Shown piece after piece: positions 1 through 12,100 of a stretch of 64,000 nt of DNA; within the stretch, counting starts at the first letter, position 1; every line of letters begins with the position of its first letter. The position numbers and the translations under genes are program-made. The notes beneath the pieces are model-generated. The model saw only the letters and a program-made list of their open reading frames with translations, did not search any database and had not been told where the DNA came from. Source of the stretch: Hybos culiciformis (lineage: Eukaryota > Arthropoda > Insecta > Diptera > Hybotidae); contig OZ023274.1 in assembly GCA_964007475.1 (NCBI GenBank), positions 101,851,372 to 101,915,371 of the forward strand, written 5' to 3'.

Positions 1-65
1 TCTTAAATTATTGTTAAATTATTTTATTGAAAATTTAATCCTATATTTTTTTTCTCTAATTTAAG

Positions 66-1058
66 GAGACCAAATCAAATTCCAATGAATTGTTGGACAA
101 GAATGAAATATTTGTTTTTTTTGTCACAATTCAAGAAAGGCTCAAGGGACTGTTACAAGCAGAATTGGTACCCGTTGAAAGAGTTAAAGTTATTAATAAG
201 ATAATAAATGAGGTTGACCAAATACTGAAGCACCATGAAGAAATAAAAAAGCCGTATAAGAATGAAAAGGAAAAAATGGCAATCAATGTTCGAAAAAATT
301 CGCCAAGAGATCATTTTAATAATAAGAGAATGGAGAGTCCTGATCGACATGATCGTAACGATTTAGTATTTGATATACATCCGAGAACTAAATCTCCACC
401 TATGAAGACATCCTACTATCAGCCAGTTGAGCCTTTTTCTTTAACAACCCAAATACATCCAAAATTAACTACACACAAACGATCACTATCACCACCTGGG
501 CAAGTTCATAAAAATTATAATTCTAAACGACCATTGTTTGCTAGCGCGTCAGGAGATATGAAGAAATATGTGAATCCTTTTGGCAGTCCATCTAGAAATC
601 CCTCACCACCAAAAAAGTATCAGCATGAAACAAAGAATCCCGATCGGCGGAGCCCGTCGCTTCCAAGGAAACGAATTAGAAGCCCAAATCCATTAAATGA
701 CGATTTTCCAAAATCATTTGATAACCTAAGTCCAAAAATAGGATTTGATCACACTTTTAACAGATCGTTGAGTAGCTATCGCAACCCAAAAACATCAGAT
801 CGCTATCAATCGAAAGCTGAAAAACCAGCGCAACAATTTATTAAAACTTTCACTTCCACTAATTCAGAAGCTTATTTAAATCATCGAATGACACCCTCAC
901 CTCCTCCTGCTCCACATTTTCCAATTAATATTAGACGTGATAAGACTCCACCACCCCCACCATTTTTCAGTGATAATGAAGTAGACAGCAGGAGAATCGA
1001 TAAACCATTCAGAGGTCGCGTCCATAATCGTGGCAGGACCCATTTATTTAAATATTAA
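66..1058 (+). CDS. 3'-terminal exon of an unidentified Ser/Pro-rich protein
   Basis: The exon opens after a pyrimidine-rich tract ending TTTAAG at 60-65 and reads in frame for 330 residues to a TAA at 1056-1058. The rest of the gene lies off the left edge, so the start codon is not visible; the first in-frame ATG is well inside the exon. The first ~60 residues are a charged, probably helical segment (ERLKGLLQAELVPVERVKV and following). The remainder is low-complexity and disordered, with repeated SP/SPP/TP motifs (SPRD, ESPD, KSPP, LSPPG, NPSPPKK, RSPSLP, RSPNP, TPSPPP, TPPPPP), which are possible proline-directed kinase sites. The C-terminus is Arg/Gly-rich (FRGRVHNRGRTHLFKY). Composition suggests a nuclear RNA- or chromatin-associated protein, but no domain is recognisable and no function is assigned. 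Confidence 0.7.
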   Translation, partial: ETKSNSNELLDKNEIFVFFVTIQERLKGLLQAELVPVERVKVINKIINEVDQILKHHEEIKKPYKNEKEKMAINVRKNSPRDHFNNKRMESPDRHDRNDLVFDIHPRTKSPPMKTSYYQPVEPFSLTTQIHPKLTTHKRSLSPPGQVHKNYNSKRPLFASASGDMKKYVNPFGSPSRNPSPPKKYQHETKNPDRRSPSLPRKRIRSPNPLNDDFPKSFDNLSPKIGFDHTFNRSLSSYRNPKTSDRYQSKAEKPAQQFIKTFTSTNSEAYLNHRMTPSPPPAPHFPINIRRDKTPPPPPFFSDNEVDSRRIDKPFRGRVHNRGRTHLFKY

Positions 1059-1158
1059 TTTGATAAAATTAATATTTATCATTATAGAAGTTATTTCTCT
1101 ACATTTGATAACATAAAATCTGATAAATTTTTTTTTTATGATTTTTTATTTTAATTAT

Positions 1159-1164
1159 AATAAA
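1159..1164 (+). promoter_or_regulatory. Candidate poly(A) signal AATAAA
   Basis: AATAAA lies about 100 bases after the stop at 1058 and is the first in the 3' region of the Ser/Pro-rich gene. Such hexamers are frequent by chance in DNA this AT-rich. Confidence 0.4.
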
Positions 1165-2298
1165 AAGATAATTCTGAATTGGGAAATTATATTTACGATA
1201 ATATAAATAAATAAAAAATATGAACAAAGCTTCCTAAAAATAAATTGAATTTTGTATTAATGAAATTAAACATTTATTATTAAAATTATCTTTCTCTTTT
1301 AATTTTTTTGATTTTCCTTATAATTATGTATTCTATAAAATATTTTTAAAAGGATAATAAATACAAGAATTCCATTTAATGTAAGTTTTTTTTTTAATTT
1401 TTGCAGATTAACATTTTATTTTAGAAACCTTGGATTTCAAACCCTTGTATTCTTAAAATCTGAATCAACAAAGTATTTAATTATAAATATCGTTGGGTTA
1501 AAAATTACACAATGAATTCATTTTTGTGGAACTATTTCGTGTCACTTAACAAAGTATTCTGTAAAAGGTTTCACTAATTTTGTATCCTTGTTAAAGTTCC
1601 TTGTCCAAGAGATTAATGCATATGCAAGCATTATATAGGGTTTTTTTTAACATGAAACTTTCAAAGATCTCAATGAATAAGCCTTCTACAAAAAAAATAT
1701 CCATGATCGAAATTTTATCATTCAGCGGCGAAAATACATTAGTGACAAAATTAATTCTCCTTGTAGGTGAGACAGGCGTTAACGTTGCGATTTTAAACAT
1801 GAATCCATACGGCTAAAAATGCTACTAATGTAGCCTTGAATAAAAGTTGTTATATAAAAATTTTTAACATCTTTATTTCACTAATATACAATATTATAAC
1901 TACTAATTTTTATAGCATAAAAATTAAATATAAAATATTCACTACCAATTCTATAAGCATCAACTAATAACAAGAATTTAAATTTCTCAAATGTAAGGCG
2001 AATTAGAGAATTTGGTTATTTTTTTCGATCGAAAAAATTGGAAAGATCAAATGAGAATTTTAACCGGGAGTTATTGTAATTCATACATAGGTCGAAGGTA
2101 AAAATCTTATGAAAATCCTATTCTCCATTCAATTCGAGTGAAACTAGAAATGCACATTCATAAGATTTTTAATTTTCGATCATAATCCATAACAGCCCCC
2201 CTAAAAAGAGTATATTACCTCTTATTATTTCGATAATGCCAAAATTAAATTTCTAGTTCATAAATTTTTCATATTACATACATAATAGATACGATTAT
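1165..2298. other. Convergent intergenic / 3'UTR region
   Basis: This stretch separates the + strand Ser/Pro-rich gene from the - strand DNAJC11 gene, so it holds both 3' ends. Two overlapping ~70-codon ORFs at 1591-1816 lie on opposite strands and look like chance. A short inverted repeat, AAAAATCTTATGAA near 2100 and its complement near 2158, could form a hairpin in the DNAJC11 3'UTR. Nothing else is supported. Confidence 0.5.
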
Positions 2299-4672
2299 TT
2301 ACAGCGGATTCGTACTGCCAGTTGGTGTTGTTGTTCTACTATTTAAACTTTGATTATTACTATGTATACTATTTAAACGAGATAAGGGCAATCTTAATGG
2401 ATCCGTATCGTTGATGATAACAGTATTGACTTGATCCCTAAATACATATTCAATTTTAAGTTGTTTATCTTCTCCAACACAAGGATCATAGAAACCAGGT
2501 AATTCGCTCTGAAAAAATCATATTGAAAATTTTGGTTACTTTTTAAAAGAATTTTTTTTGATTTTAGGTTTTTTTTTTAAGGTTTCGTAATTTTTCAATA
2601 AGTAAATAAATAAAATATAAACAAGTTTCTTTTACCTTGTTCGTATTATAGAGTATGAGTTTACTATCTTTGACTAAGCATTGTAGTGGAATTTTAACAT
2701 CTATTGAAATTATTTCACTGTTATTATCGTCTAATAGTTTTCCGTATTTTGCTTCATTAATTAATAGTCCATGCTTTTTTTCTTCATCTCGTATAATACG
2801 TTCACAAGTTGCCATCATTAGTTCCGATGCTGCTTCAGCTTCACGTTTCTTTTCGAGCATACGCTGTTGATTTGTTTCTTTCATTTTTTCTATTTCTCTT
2901 CTTTTCTCTTCCGCCTTCATGGGTTCTATAATAGTTTTTTTGACTAAAAACCAACCGATAATTGGTGTAACAGTTGCATAAAATATTGCAGCCGGAATTA
3001 TTTCCTCACTTATATGAATAGGAAAAACATACGTTTGTGATGACCGAATAATTCTAAAACGAAATTTGAGTTTAGTTTACTTAAAGTGTAATCTAAATTT
3101 TATAATTGCCTTACTTGAGTTTTAATATGACACCAGTAGGTACACCAATTGATATTGAAGCATGTAATGAACTATATTTTGAAATTTTCTTTTCAGCACC
3201 ATATTCAGCCAAAAAACCAAAGGTTCCAACTCTGTAATTTACAATAAAATTAATAAAAACACAATTATCTGAGGGCGAATCATGCGAGTTTTAGCAATAG
3301 ATTGAATAAAATATGTTTAATTATCTCAAAAGTTGACTAACCTTCCATTGAGTTTTAGTTTTAGTTCACTCTCAATTAATTTTCTACAATAACTGGCAGT
3401 TATGTAGCAATGAGGAATTCCAATGACCAGAGAGCCATTCCAAGAGTGCTTATCATCATTGTGTTCAATCACCGTTGACATAGATGATTGTAATCCCGCA
3501 TTGTACGTTAAATAACCAACTGTATGCTTATCTAATTGTACAGCTAAAGTACCAAAAATTCCTGGTATAACACCATTTCGTTTAAAATTCATAGTGGTTC
3601 CACCATTGAAATAAACTTTCTGGGACAAATTTCTTGATCCTTTGAGTCCAATGACTGGACCATTTCCTGCCCCAATATCTAATTCTAACCAGCCTTTATT
3701 GATTAATCTTCTTCCTGAAATTATGAAACCGCCGCTTCCAGTACCATTTGAAGAATGTAAATTGCCGGACATCACTACAGTATCTCGTATTGTAATTGGA
3801 GCTTCAATTGATTGTGAAATAGACATTCCAGAAACTTCAATAACTGGAAATAAACTATCATCATAATCTTCATAATTACTAAACATATCAGTTGCATTGA
3901 CATTTATTGTTATGTTGCCTTTGGGATTTGTGCGTTGTTGTAATTTGCGTTCCTCTCTTTCGCGAGCTAATCTTTCGTATTCTTCCCTTATTTCTGACGG
4001 TGTTTTTGTTCGATGAACAATTTCCCATCCTTCGGTTTGAAGGCCTTTTACACCTAATGAATCGTATATAGCTCGTTTGTGCGGATCAGAAAGTACTTCG
4101 TAGGCTTTTTTTGTTCGATTGAATAAAATTTCAGCTTTTTCTTTTTTTTCAGCCTCAATATGCTTGTCGGGATGATAAATGCGGCTTAAATTTTTATAAG
4201 CTGAATTGATTTCTTCATTGGATGCCTACAATTAAAAATAATTTAATTCAATATCGACATTATGAAGGCACTCAACCTAGGCCTTAATTAAGTGATTAGT
4301 TAGATATTTATGATTCAATCCATTATTTGGGAACGCATCCCAAAAAACTGACTCTTTTTCTTTCGAGTTAAAATACAGAATTGCATTTATTCACTGAATT
4401 TCATTCAAATATAATTAAAGAATTGAAAATTATCGAACGACAGGTGGAGAAGCGACTCACAATTATTTAAACCAGTTTGTTTCTGATTAAATATCGTTCA
4501 GGTTATGTGAAATTTCAACAGATAAATAAAAAAAAATACAAAATGAAAAAATTAAAATTATTTTTTATGTTAAAAACTTTAATTTATAAAAACTTACATC
4601 TTTCGGTACATTCAAGAAAGTATAATAATTTTGTTCGAGAAATTTTTCCTCCAAATCGTAATCCTCGTCCAT
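2299..4672 (-). CDS. DNAJC11: DnaJ homolog subfamily C member 11 (mitochondrial DNAJC11-like)
   Basis: Five exons: 4598-4672, 3342-4225, 3115-3231, 2636-3053 and 2299-2508. All introns are GT-AG and the joined frame encodes 567 aa, close to the ~560 aa of animal DNAJC11. The ATG at 4672 begins MDEDYDLEEKF. The J domain spans about residues 14-82, with the catalytic HPD at 43-45 (IYHPDKH), so Hsp70 stimulation should be retained. A beta-rich middle region follows (for example GSGGFIISGRR and GTLAVQLDKHTVGYLTYN). Near residues 377-395 is a hydrophobic segment (EEIIPAAIFYATVTPIIGW), then a Glu/Lys-rich coiled coil and the C-terminal DUF3395-type region ending at NPL. In other animals the family sits at mitochondrial membranes with the MICOS/SAM complexes and supports cristae; that role here is inferred from homology. 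The gene is convergent with the Ser/Pro-rich gene to its left. No truncation or missing motif was seen. Confidence 0.95.
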
Positions 4673-5029
4673 GGTTTCAGTTTTTTTTTTTTTTTTTGCC
4701 TTTTTTTAACTTTTTTTATTTTATTATTTTGCTTTTTTTCTCTATAAAACAGCTGTTAAATTTTGATGTCAAATAAGCACAATCTACTTAACAAAGCCTT
4801 TGATTCTATAATTTTTACTGACACATTTAAGTGAACATGCAACACTTTAGCAATACGAACATAAATAACAAGCTGTGAAGTGGAGAAAATAAATTTTATA
4901 TCAAAAATAATTCCCTAAATATTTTAATTCCTATTCCATCTCGATATTGTCAAGGGTGAGCTTTTTGCGTGGCGAAAAAAGTAGTTTTCCTTCTTCTACT
5001 AAAAAAATACTTTGGGTCTTAGACGGTTT
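4673..5029. other. 5' flank of DNAJC11
   Basis: This lies between the DNAJC11 start codon and a retroelement relic. It has a run of T (poly-A on the coding strand) immediately upstream of the start, then mixed-composition sequence with a CAGCTG palindrome near 4750 that may belong to the promoter. No ORF is convincing. Confidence 0.4.
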
Positions 5030-5285
5030 GAATTGGGGAAAGAACGGAATCTTACTGGTAACGATTGGATTGGATTAGAATCAGCAATATGTACCATAAA
5101 TTTTCTTTTAGCGAGAAAATTTCTGATAATGGTATGAGGTTGAGATGGAGTGTTTAATTTAATAAGTTCAGTAATGATAGCCTTATGACAGACAGTATCG
5201 AAAATTTTATACTACAAAATAGCTATTTTCTCCTCGTTCCTTGTTCTGCTTTTGAAATGATAGAGTGTTCATAATGGTGTGTTTT
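5030..5285 (-). mobile_element. Degenerate non-LTR retrotransposon reverse-transcriptase fragment (jockey-like)
   Basis: Reading the minus strand from about 5205 downward gives YKIFDTVCHKAII, then TELIKLNTPS, then IIRNFLAKRKFMVHIADSNP. This follows the reverse-transcriptase pattern of jockey-type elements: the catalytic-Asp block 'AFDxVWHxGL', then 'xLIKLNxP...LIxSFLSNRxFxVxxxxxxS'. The following 'AGVPQGSVLSP' block is only a vestige (LPVRFRS). An in-frame stop precedes the FDTV motif, and upstream residues (KIAIL) keep the usual 'xxAIFLDxxKAFD' spacing. No other RT block, poly-A tail or target-site duplication is recognisable, so this is a dead, 5'- and 3'-truncated copy between DNAJC11 and the protease. 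Confidence 0.65.
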
Positions 5286-5424
5286 CGATTATGTTACCTC
5301 AAAGAAATTCAAAACAAACATTTATACTTTAACATTTTTAATAAATAATTAATTATACATAATGTGCTTATGTACCTATCTACTTATATTTATATAATTA
5401 CGAATTGTCTTAAGCTAAAATAAA

Positions 5425-5430
5425 TTTATT
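5425..5430 (-). promoter_or_regulatory. Candidate poly(A) signal of the serine protease gene
   Basis: TTTATT on the + strand (AATAAA on the gene strand) lies about 110 bases beyond the protease stop codon. The spacing is plausible for a 3'UTR, but A/T richness weakens the call. Confidence 0.4.
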
Positions 5431-5541
5431 TACAGCAATACAGAATTAGACTTAAAGTTATTTAGTTCGTGTGAAATATTCATTAAAAATAGTTAATAAT
5501 GTCACTTTACTTAAAAAATATAGTCGGAAAACAAGATAGAT

Positions 5542-8371
5542 TTAATTCATTAGTTTGCGCATCGTATCCTGAATCCAATTAACATAAGCTGAAACTTTGG
5601 TATAAATTCCTGGTCTGTTTCTTTTTGCACAACCGTCACCAAATGAGACAATACCTAGAAATTATATAATCATTAAATTATTAGTATGTTCATTTATAAT
5701 TGATATGTTACATGTACCATACTTCTAAATTAATGAACATAGTTTTTTTTTGCCTAAATATAATTCAGAAAATAATATAATATATATCTACATATTTTTA
5801 AGTCACACTTGCCACTTAAATAAAATACACCATCTTGCTCACAGGCTAAGGGTCCACCACTGTCTCCATTGCAAGAATCAACTCCACCATCCAAGAATCC
5901 TATACAGAAAAAATGTTCATAAACTTACTAATTTTCACAAATATCATGATAAGAATACCTGCACAAATCATTGTGTCTAAAATTTTTTGTGTTCTTTCTC
6001 TTCCTCCATTGATATTACGTTTTCGGCAGATATTCAAGTCTAAAATTGGAACAGATGCTGCTCTCAAAGAATCTGCTACATCTCTCAAATTATTAACTAG
6101 AAAATATTTGCATTAATTCAATTGAGAAAATTTAAAATATTGCATTTCTACGAAAGTAATTACCATTGTGAGCTCCCCAACCAGCCACAACACACCAGCT
6201 TCCTTAAGAAATAGACAAGTGAACTTTAGTAAAAACGTAAAGAACATACTGTGTAAAGTTTATTAGTTTTTTTTCATATTAGGTAGAGGTAACGAAAATT
6301 ACGTCTGAACTGAATGTTGGAAAATAATAATAAGTATTAATCTTCTACTATATATTGGATTTATATAAATAATTATACAATGTGTATGAATATAGAGCTG
6401 GAATCTTTTGACCTTTCTAATTTATTTTCCACTTTTCCAGTAAGAAAAAATTCTTACAACACAAAAATGTAAATATAAAATTTTAAAAATTAATTTTATT
6501 TGGTTGAATGATTCTGTATGATACAAAGAGAGTATATCTTCTAAATTCTCAGAAGTACGTAGGTACATACATTTGACATCCATACTATTTGAGATTTTAA
6601 TACTTAGTTAAAGATTTACCAACTTTTGGAGATTCATTCTCTTCTGGAAGACAAATTGTTTTAATGTGGGTATTAAACGGTATATAAGGTGCCTGTATTT
6701 TTATTAAGCCTATATCAGCGCTGTAGGGACCATCTGTAATAAAAACTTGAATATGAATAAAGAGTAAAATAATTTTAGAAATATTTAATATAAAATAATC
6801 ATTATGTTTGAAAATGCATTTTCAATGCATGAAAAGAAATATATTCATTATAAACATAATGTTTTAAAAAATATATCTACGTGAGAGTTTCCGTCTTCTT
6901 AAAAAACTTGTGTATACCTAGGTTCATTCATTACTCGATTTTCCATCAAAAATGAAAAAGACGGACTATATATTAAAAGTCCATTCGTTCGTCACTAGAT
7001 GAAGAAAATGGTTATAGGCCAAGGCTTCGAACTAGGGTACACGGTACAACTGGTCCCGTGCTTTTTTGTATTTTTTAATATGAAAACAAAATATTCTTTA
7101 ACCAATTTTTTTGGATTTATATGCAAAAGTTCATTCCTAATGAAAAGTTAAAATTGATAATGCATTTTCATAACAATAATTTTGGTTTAACTAACATTTT
7201 CTGTATTCTGGATGGAGAATGATATCACCTACCCGAAATCCATGTTCATATAAATCTCTTTGCATTAAATAATGATTTCCAAAAATAATTCTTAGATAAT
7301 CCAGTTGTGGAACTTGTAAACAATGTGCTGCCGTTATAACTATCCTAAAATTTAAAAAACCAAAGATTGTTGAATTTTGGTATTAGCTTAAAAATTAGAA
7401 TAATTGTCTTCCTCAAATTTCGAAATCATTCTTTTTAATAAGAAGTGGTTATCAATTAAAAAAAATGTGAATGTCTCTTAAACTTTATTATACCTTTCAG
7501 AAATTAGTGCTCCTCCACAATGATGTTGAAAATTTTTACCTTTATAGTTGAAAATTTGTATTTCAACCTGCCTAAAAATTAATGAAGTAAAAGTTTATTA
7601 AGATTATTATATGCTATAACAAAAAAAACATTTGTCCCTGTCCCTATCTGATGAATTTAATGATCCTTTGATGACTAATTTACTCATACATTATAAATCT
7701 CCCACAGAAATGTTAATAATGTATCTTGATTGGCGAAGTTTTTTTTTATTAATATGTTTCCTTATGAAGATTTTAATAAGATACAAGAAATTTTTTGGCC
7801 GGAAAATAATCAATCAAAGCTTAAATTATTGCTACGAAATATGCACAAAGCCCATGCATTTTGCATAGCAAAATAAAAGGGTCCGTTCTTCTTTAACAGA
7901 TGCATTAAATAAATTAGACAAAAATGTCATTTCCTAGATACATATGTATGTAGATCCCTTCAAAAAAAAATTGACAAAAAAATATTATTTTCCATAAGCC
8001 TTTCAACAATAACTCATATGAAATGAATTGTTTTATTATAGAAAACGATATTAAGCAATAATTTCTAACCAGGGAAAGGCACCATAAGGAACTTCTTCTC
8101 CGCCAATAATTTTTGGTATTCGACCAGCTCGTTGTAAATCAAATTTTACAGCTCTAGTTCCGCATTGCTGATAATTATTAAAGCTATAATCATTATCCAA
8201 TAGTTGAAAATTTGAATTACTGTCTAATGGCTCGAACAGTGAATATTTTGGCGAAATGAATGGGTTTGATGATGATCTAAAAGAACGGCTCAGTTTGGGA
8301 AATTCAAATGTTAATGATGTCGATACTATAAACAAAAAAACGAATGTAAAAAGCTCGAAAACGATGGTCAT
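5542..8371 (-). CDS. Secreted trypsin-like (S1) serine protease
   Basis: Eight exons: 8070-8371, 7494-7571, 7196-7344, 6620-6733, 6164-6202, 5959-6096, 5813-5899 and 5542-5654. Together they encode 339 aa in one frame. The ATG at 8371 starts a hydrophobic signal peptide (about residues 1-21). A ~65-residue pro-region follows, with Cys70 placed to disulphide-bond to Cys204 of the catalytic domain; no clip domain is visible. Activation cleavage is predicted at Lys87 before IIGG (88-91). The catalytic triad is intact: His134 (TAAHC), Asp183 (SADIGLIKI) and Ser287 (CNGDSGGPL). Asp281 at the base of the S1 pocket, with the glycines in SFGDG and RPGIY, predicts cleavage after Arg/Lys. The intron between exons 7 and 8 uses a GC donor. 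Family members act in haemolymph cascades, cuticle formation or digestion; the pro-region favours a regulated extracellular role, but the substrate is unknown. Confidence 0.93.
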
Positions 8372-8794
8372 ATTTCACATTAATTGAGAATTGAAATACA
8401 ATTACCTAAAAAAAAGAAAATAATTGAATCACCATCTTGTTTATAGAATATAGGAATGTTTAAAAAGAACTCAATTATTCAATTTTAAAAAAAGACAAAT
8501 AAAATTCCAGTTTATTTTCCATATTGATTTTTTATCGATAACCTAAGTCGTGTCTCAAAACATCAAAGTCGTGTCATTGTTTAAAAACTACTGTCTGTTT
8601 GATATTTCCTTGTTAAGCATCACTTTAGAATTTAGATTTGTTCAAATTGAGTGCTAGACGTTAAAAAATCATTTTATAGTTATAAAAGTGTATATAAAAG
8701 TATTTAGAAATTCACGACAACTGCGGACAAATTTAAATTGGTTAACAATGGTTAAACAATGGTAAAAATCAAGTTATGATGCTATAGCTCTTAA
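8372..8794. other. 5' flank of the serine protease
   Basis: AT-rich sequence upstream of the protease start. It contains two copies of AAGTCGTGTC 22 bases apart near 8545 and 8567, possibly a duplicated regulatory element or an untranslated exon. No ORF or clear TATA box stands out from the A/T background. Confidence 0.35.
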
Positions 8795-9199
8795 TGCCTT
8801 GTTCAGACAATGAACTCTGATAATGATAATCTTACTTTTTGTGATTATCATTCTTTTTTCCATGATTTGCTCATACAAAAAAAGTGTCATCGGAAATCAT
8901 GATTATCGAAAATCATGAAAATTTTCAGGGATGAGTTTATAGTTTTTTACCATCCATGTTACCCATTTCCACTCATTCCTAGTTATTTTTGACTTTTATT
9001 TTTGACATATTTTCTTTATTTACAAAACAAAAAAAAATTTGAGTAGCAAATAATATTTATGTTTTTATTTTGTTTGCTTTCATGTTGTTTACTTTTTTTG
9101 TTTTCGTTCATAATCGCGTTCACACACGTTTTCAAAGTATGATTATCTACGCAAATCATGATTACGAAATCATGATTAAGTCGTTGTCTGAACAAGGCA
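8795..9199. mobile_element. MITE with 16-bp TIRs and TAA target duplication (PIF/Harbinger-like)
   Basis: The left end TGCCTTGTTCAGACAA (8795-8810) is the exact reverse complement of the right end at 9184-9199. TAA precedes the left end (8792-8794) and follows the right end (9200-9202), which fits the 3-bp TWA target duplication of PIF/Harbinger elements. The 405-bp body has no transposase and carries repeated ATCATGATT-like palindromes just inside both ends (8850-8910 and 9140-9180). An internal ORF is chance. It sits about 400 bp upstream of the protease start. Confidence 0.75.
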
Positions 9200-12100
9200 T
9201 AAGCTGAAAACTGTCGAGAGCAAAATAATGTTGAAACAATTTTCCATATTAACATTATTTATTTTTTTTTCAATTATTTTTAATAAAATATTTATCTTAA
9301 AACGCCATCATAATAATTATAAAATGTCTTAACAGGCATTAGATAATAATTATAAAGTTTTAACTTTTATAAAATGTGTAATCGTATACTTTGTTTTGTA
9401 GTGCATATACAATGTACCTACACTTTATAGAGATAAACATACTTATATATAAGTAAAGGATACAAATACAACAATCTCAAAGTTTTTCCTGATAAATATA
9501 CTTTATTATTATTTTCTTATTTGACCATGATTATTAAATCGACCAAACAACAAAGGTTTGCATTTTTTTTTTGAAGAAACTTTTATGTTTCACAGATTTT
9601 TTATTAAGCAAAAAAATAATCTTGGTGGATAATTGTTGACAAAATAATTTCATACCTTTGAATATTAATGGTACAACTTAATTTTAATATGGACCTGTTT
9701 TTAACACTCTCGACCCAAGACATTTTTTATTATACTCATAATAATCTAATGCCTTTCAAAAGTATAGAACTAAACTATGTTTTTATATATTTTCTTCAAC
9801 ATTTTTAAATTTGGCCTGTTACAGAAGTTTTTCTTAAATGCCATTTGATAATTAATTGATTGCACAAATTCTCGACTGAACAGATTTGGTAAATTCATTA
9901 ATTTTTAATAGTTTAAGTTTAAGTTAACGCGCCAATTAATAATGTTGATATGCAATTCTATGTTTTCTGTTATTATTATTATTTTTTTTTTTTTAAACAT
10001 AAGTAGCACTTTTTCTAAAATCATGATACCTCCTTTGAAAAGTTTTAATTAAGTATGATATCACTGTTGTTGGAAGAAAGTGCGGGGAGTATTGAAAAAC
10101 ATTATATATTGTACATAGATAGTTTTATGTATAGTTAGAAATTTTTAAATTTTACTTTCTAAAAAAGAGATGAACAAGAAATTAAAAGAATTTGAAATCA
10201 GGAAGGATGAGCCATTAGCACTACCAACAAAAAGAGAAAGAATATATTATTTATTTTTTTTAGTTTTTTCGTTGTAGACAGGACATACTTAAAAATCAAT
10301 GATGAAACCACAAGAGTTTTCAGACAGATTTTTTTTTGTTTTTTTTTTCAACCAAATAAAAGCTTCACAGGATATCTTTGTTGTTAAATTTTAAAATAGA
10401 AGTGATGATACATGAATTAAATGAAATTTTTGTAAAATTAATTCAAATGTAAAATACATCGTCATTTGAACGAAGTAATTTTGGAAATTTTTGCTCATGT
10501 TTTCATTATACAATTGATAAAAGAACATTTTATTTGCTGTTTTTTTTTAAGATAGGACCTTTAATTTTTATCGTGAGATTTAAAAAAAAAAACATATTTA
10601 ATTAAACAACTTTTATTCCAATGTCGTAAAGCCAATTTGTATTAGGTATATTTCATTTTATTGAATTATTTGAACACATAAGACAATGCAATACATTAAT
10701 ACATTGCCAGGTTTTTTTAGGTCATAGTTAGATCTAAAATTCGGCACGGTCAGGTCAGTCGGCACGGTCAGGTCCTACCTTAATAGAAATTAAAGAAAAA
10801 TTAAATTTGTTTAAGGCAAGTTATTGGACACTCAAGAAAATGAAACGCAGAATTTGTTCAAAATCGTGTGAAACTACACACAAAAAGCTTATGCCAATTA
10901 TTTACAACTACAAATTCTTTTATCAAACTTATATAAAAAGATTGTTACTATAATAATTTTTATGAGATTAGTTTAGTTTGTAAAAATTTTTAAACAGTTT
11001 GAATTTTAAATTCATTTTTGTCTTTCCTGTCTGTCTGATGCTCTAATTTTGGTTACATGAAAAACAAAAAGATAACGCAGTATTGTTGTGGTTCTTATAT
11101 ATAAAATATATAAGCCGCGAAAATTTTTAAATAATATTTTTAGCACTTTTCTCTTCACTAATCTCTTCACAACTATAAGAATTTGAAACCCTACGAATTA
11201 ATTTTAAACACTATTTGGCAATTTAAATACCTACTACACAATAAAAAAATATACAAAAGCAAAAGTTAAATATTATCTTTCGTTTTATCATCCTACACGA
11301 AGAAAAAATTTACTCCTCATAGATAATATAATAAGTTTAAATACATATATTATGTGTATACAATCACCATCACTCATAAAGTGTTAATGCGAATTTTTTT
11401 TGTATGTTCTCTCTCCACTATATAGTATACATAATATACATACATTAATAAATTTAAATTATCATATCAATCATTTATTCGTTCATTCATTCATTTATTC
11501 ATTCATAATTTTTTTTGTTCCAGCAAAGAGTCAAAATATTGTCAAAATAAATCAAACGCCTAGTTCTATACAACAAATTATTTTTGGATGGCTTTTGTCC
11601 TCGTATTTGGACAACTGTCCTTTTGGAATAATTTATTAGTTTTTCCACATTCGATAAAACAAGTTAGGTATTTAATAATGACTTCGGAATTACGTCGTGA
11701 ACCTAAAGCTTTGTTGGCTGCAATGTTTTTTTTCTTAGGTTAACTATAATAAACCAAACAGCGAGAATAGTTTTTAAGCAATTATCTAGAAGGGATGAAT
11801 TTTCTTAATCCTTCTATCAAATTACATGTACATGTATATCTTAAATTTATATATTGCACAAAGATATAATATATACCTACGTACTACTTTTTTTTTTCCC
11901 GTAGAATAAAAAAGTTTTTTAATTAAAATATTGAATGGCACCATTGCTTTGCCTTTGCTTCAATATTTCTGTATATATAATATATATACTTTTTGGCTTC
12001 TGATGTCGTTTAAAATATATATTATTTTCAATTAATTAAAAATTTGTTAGTGATGTTTTTAGCAATTTTTTTTTTTTAGCTCAAAAACTTTTTTATTTTC

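Noticed and set aside
9016..9255. 79-codon ORF overlapping the end of the 8795-9199 element, considered as a transposase remnant.
   Set aside because: No transposase motif; it reads across the TIR into flanking DNA.
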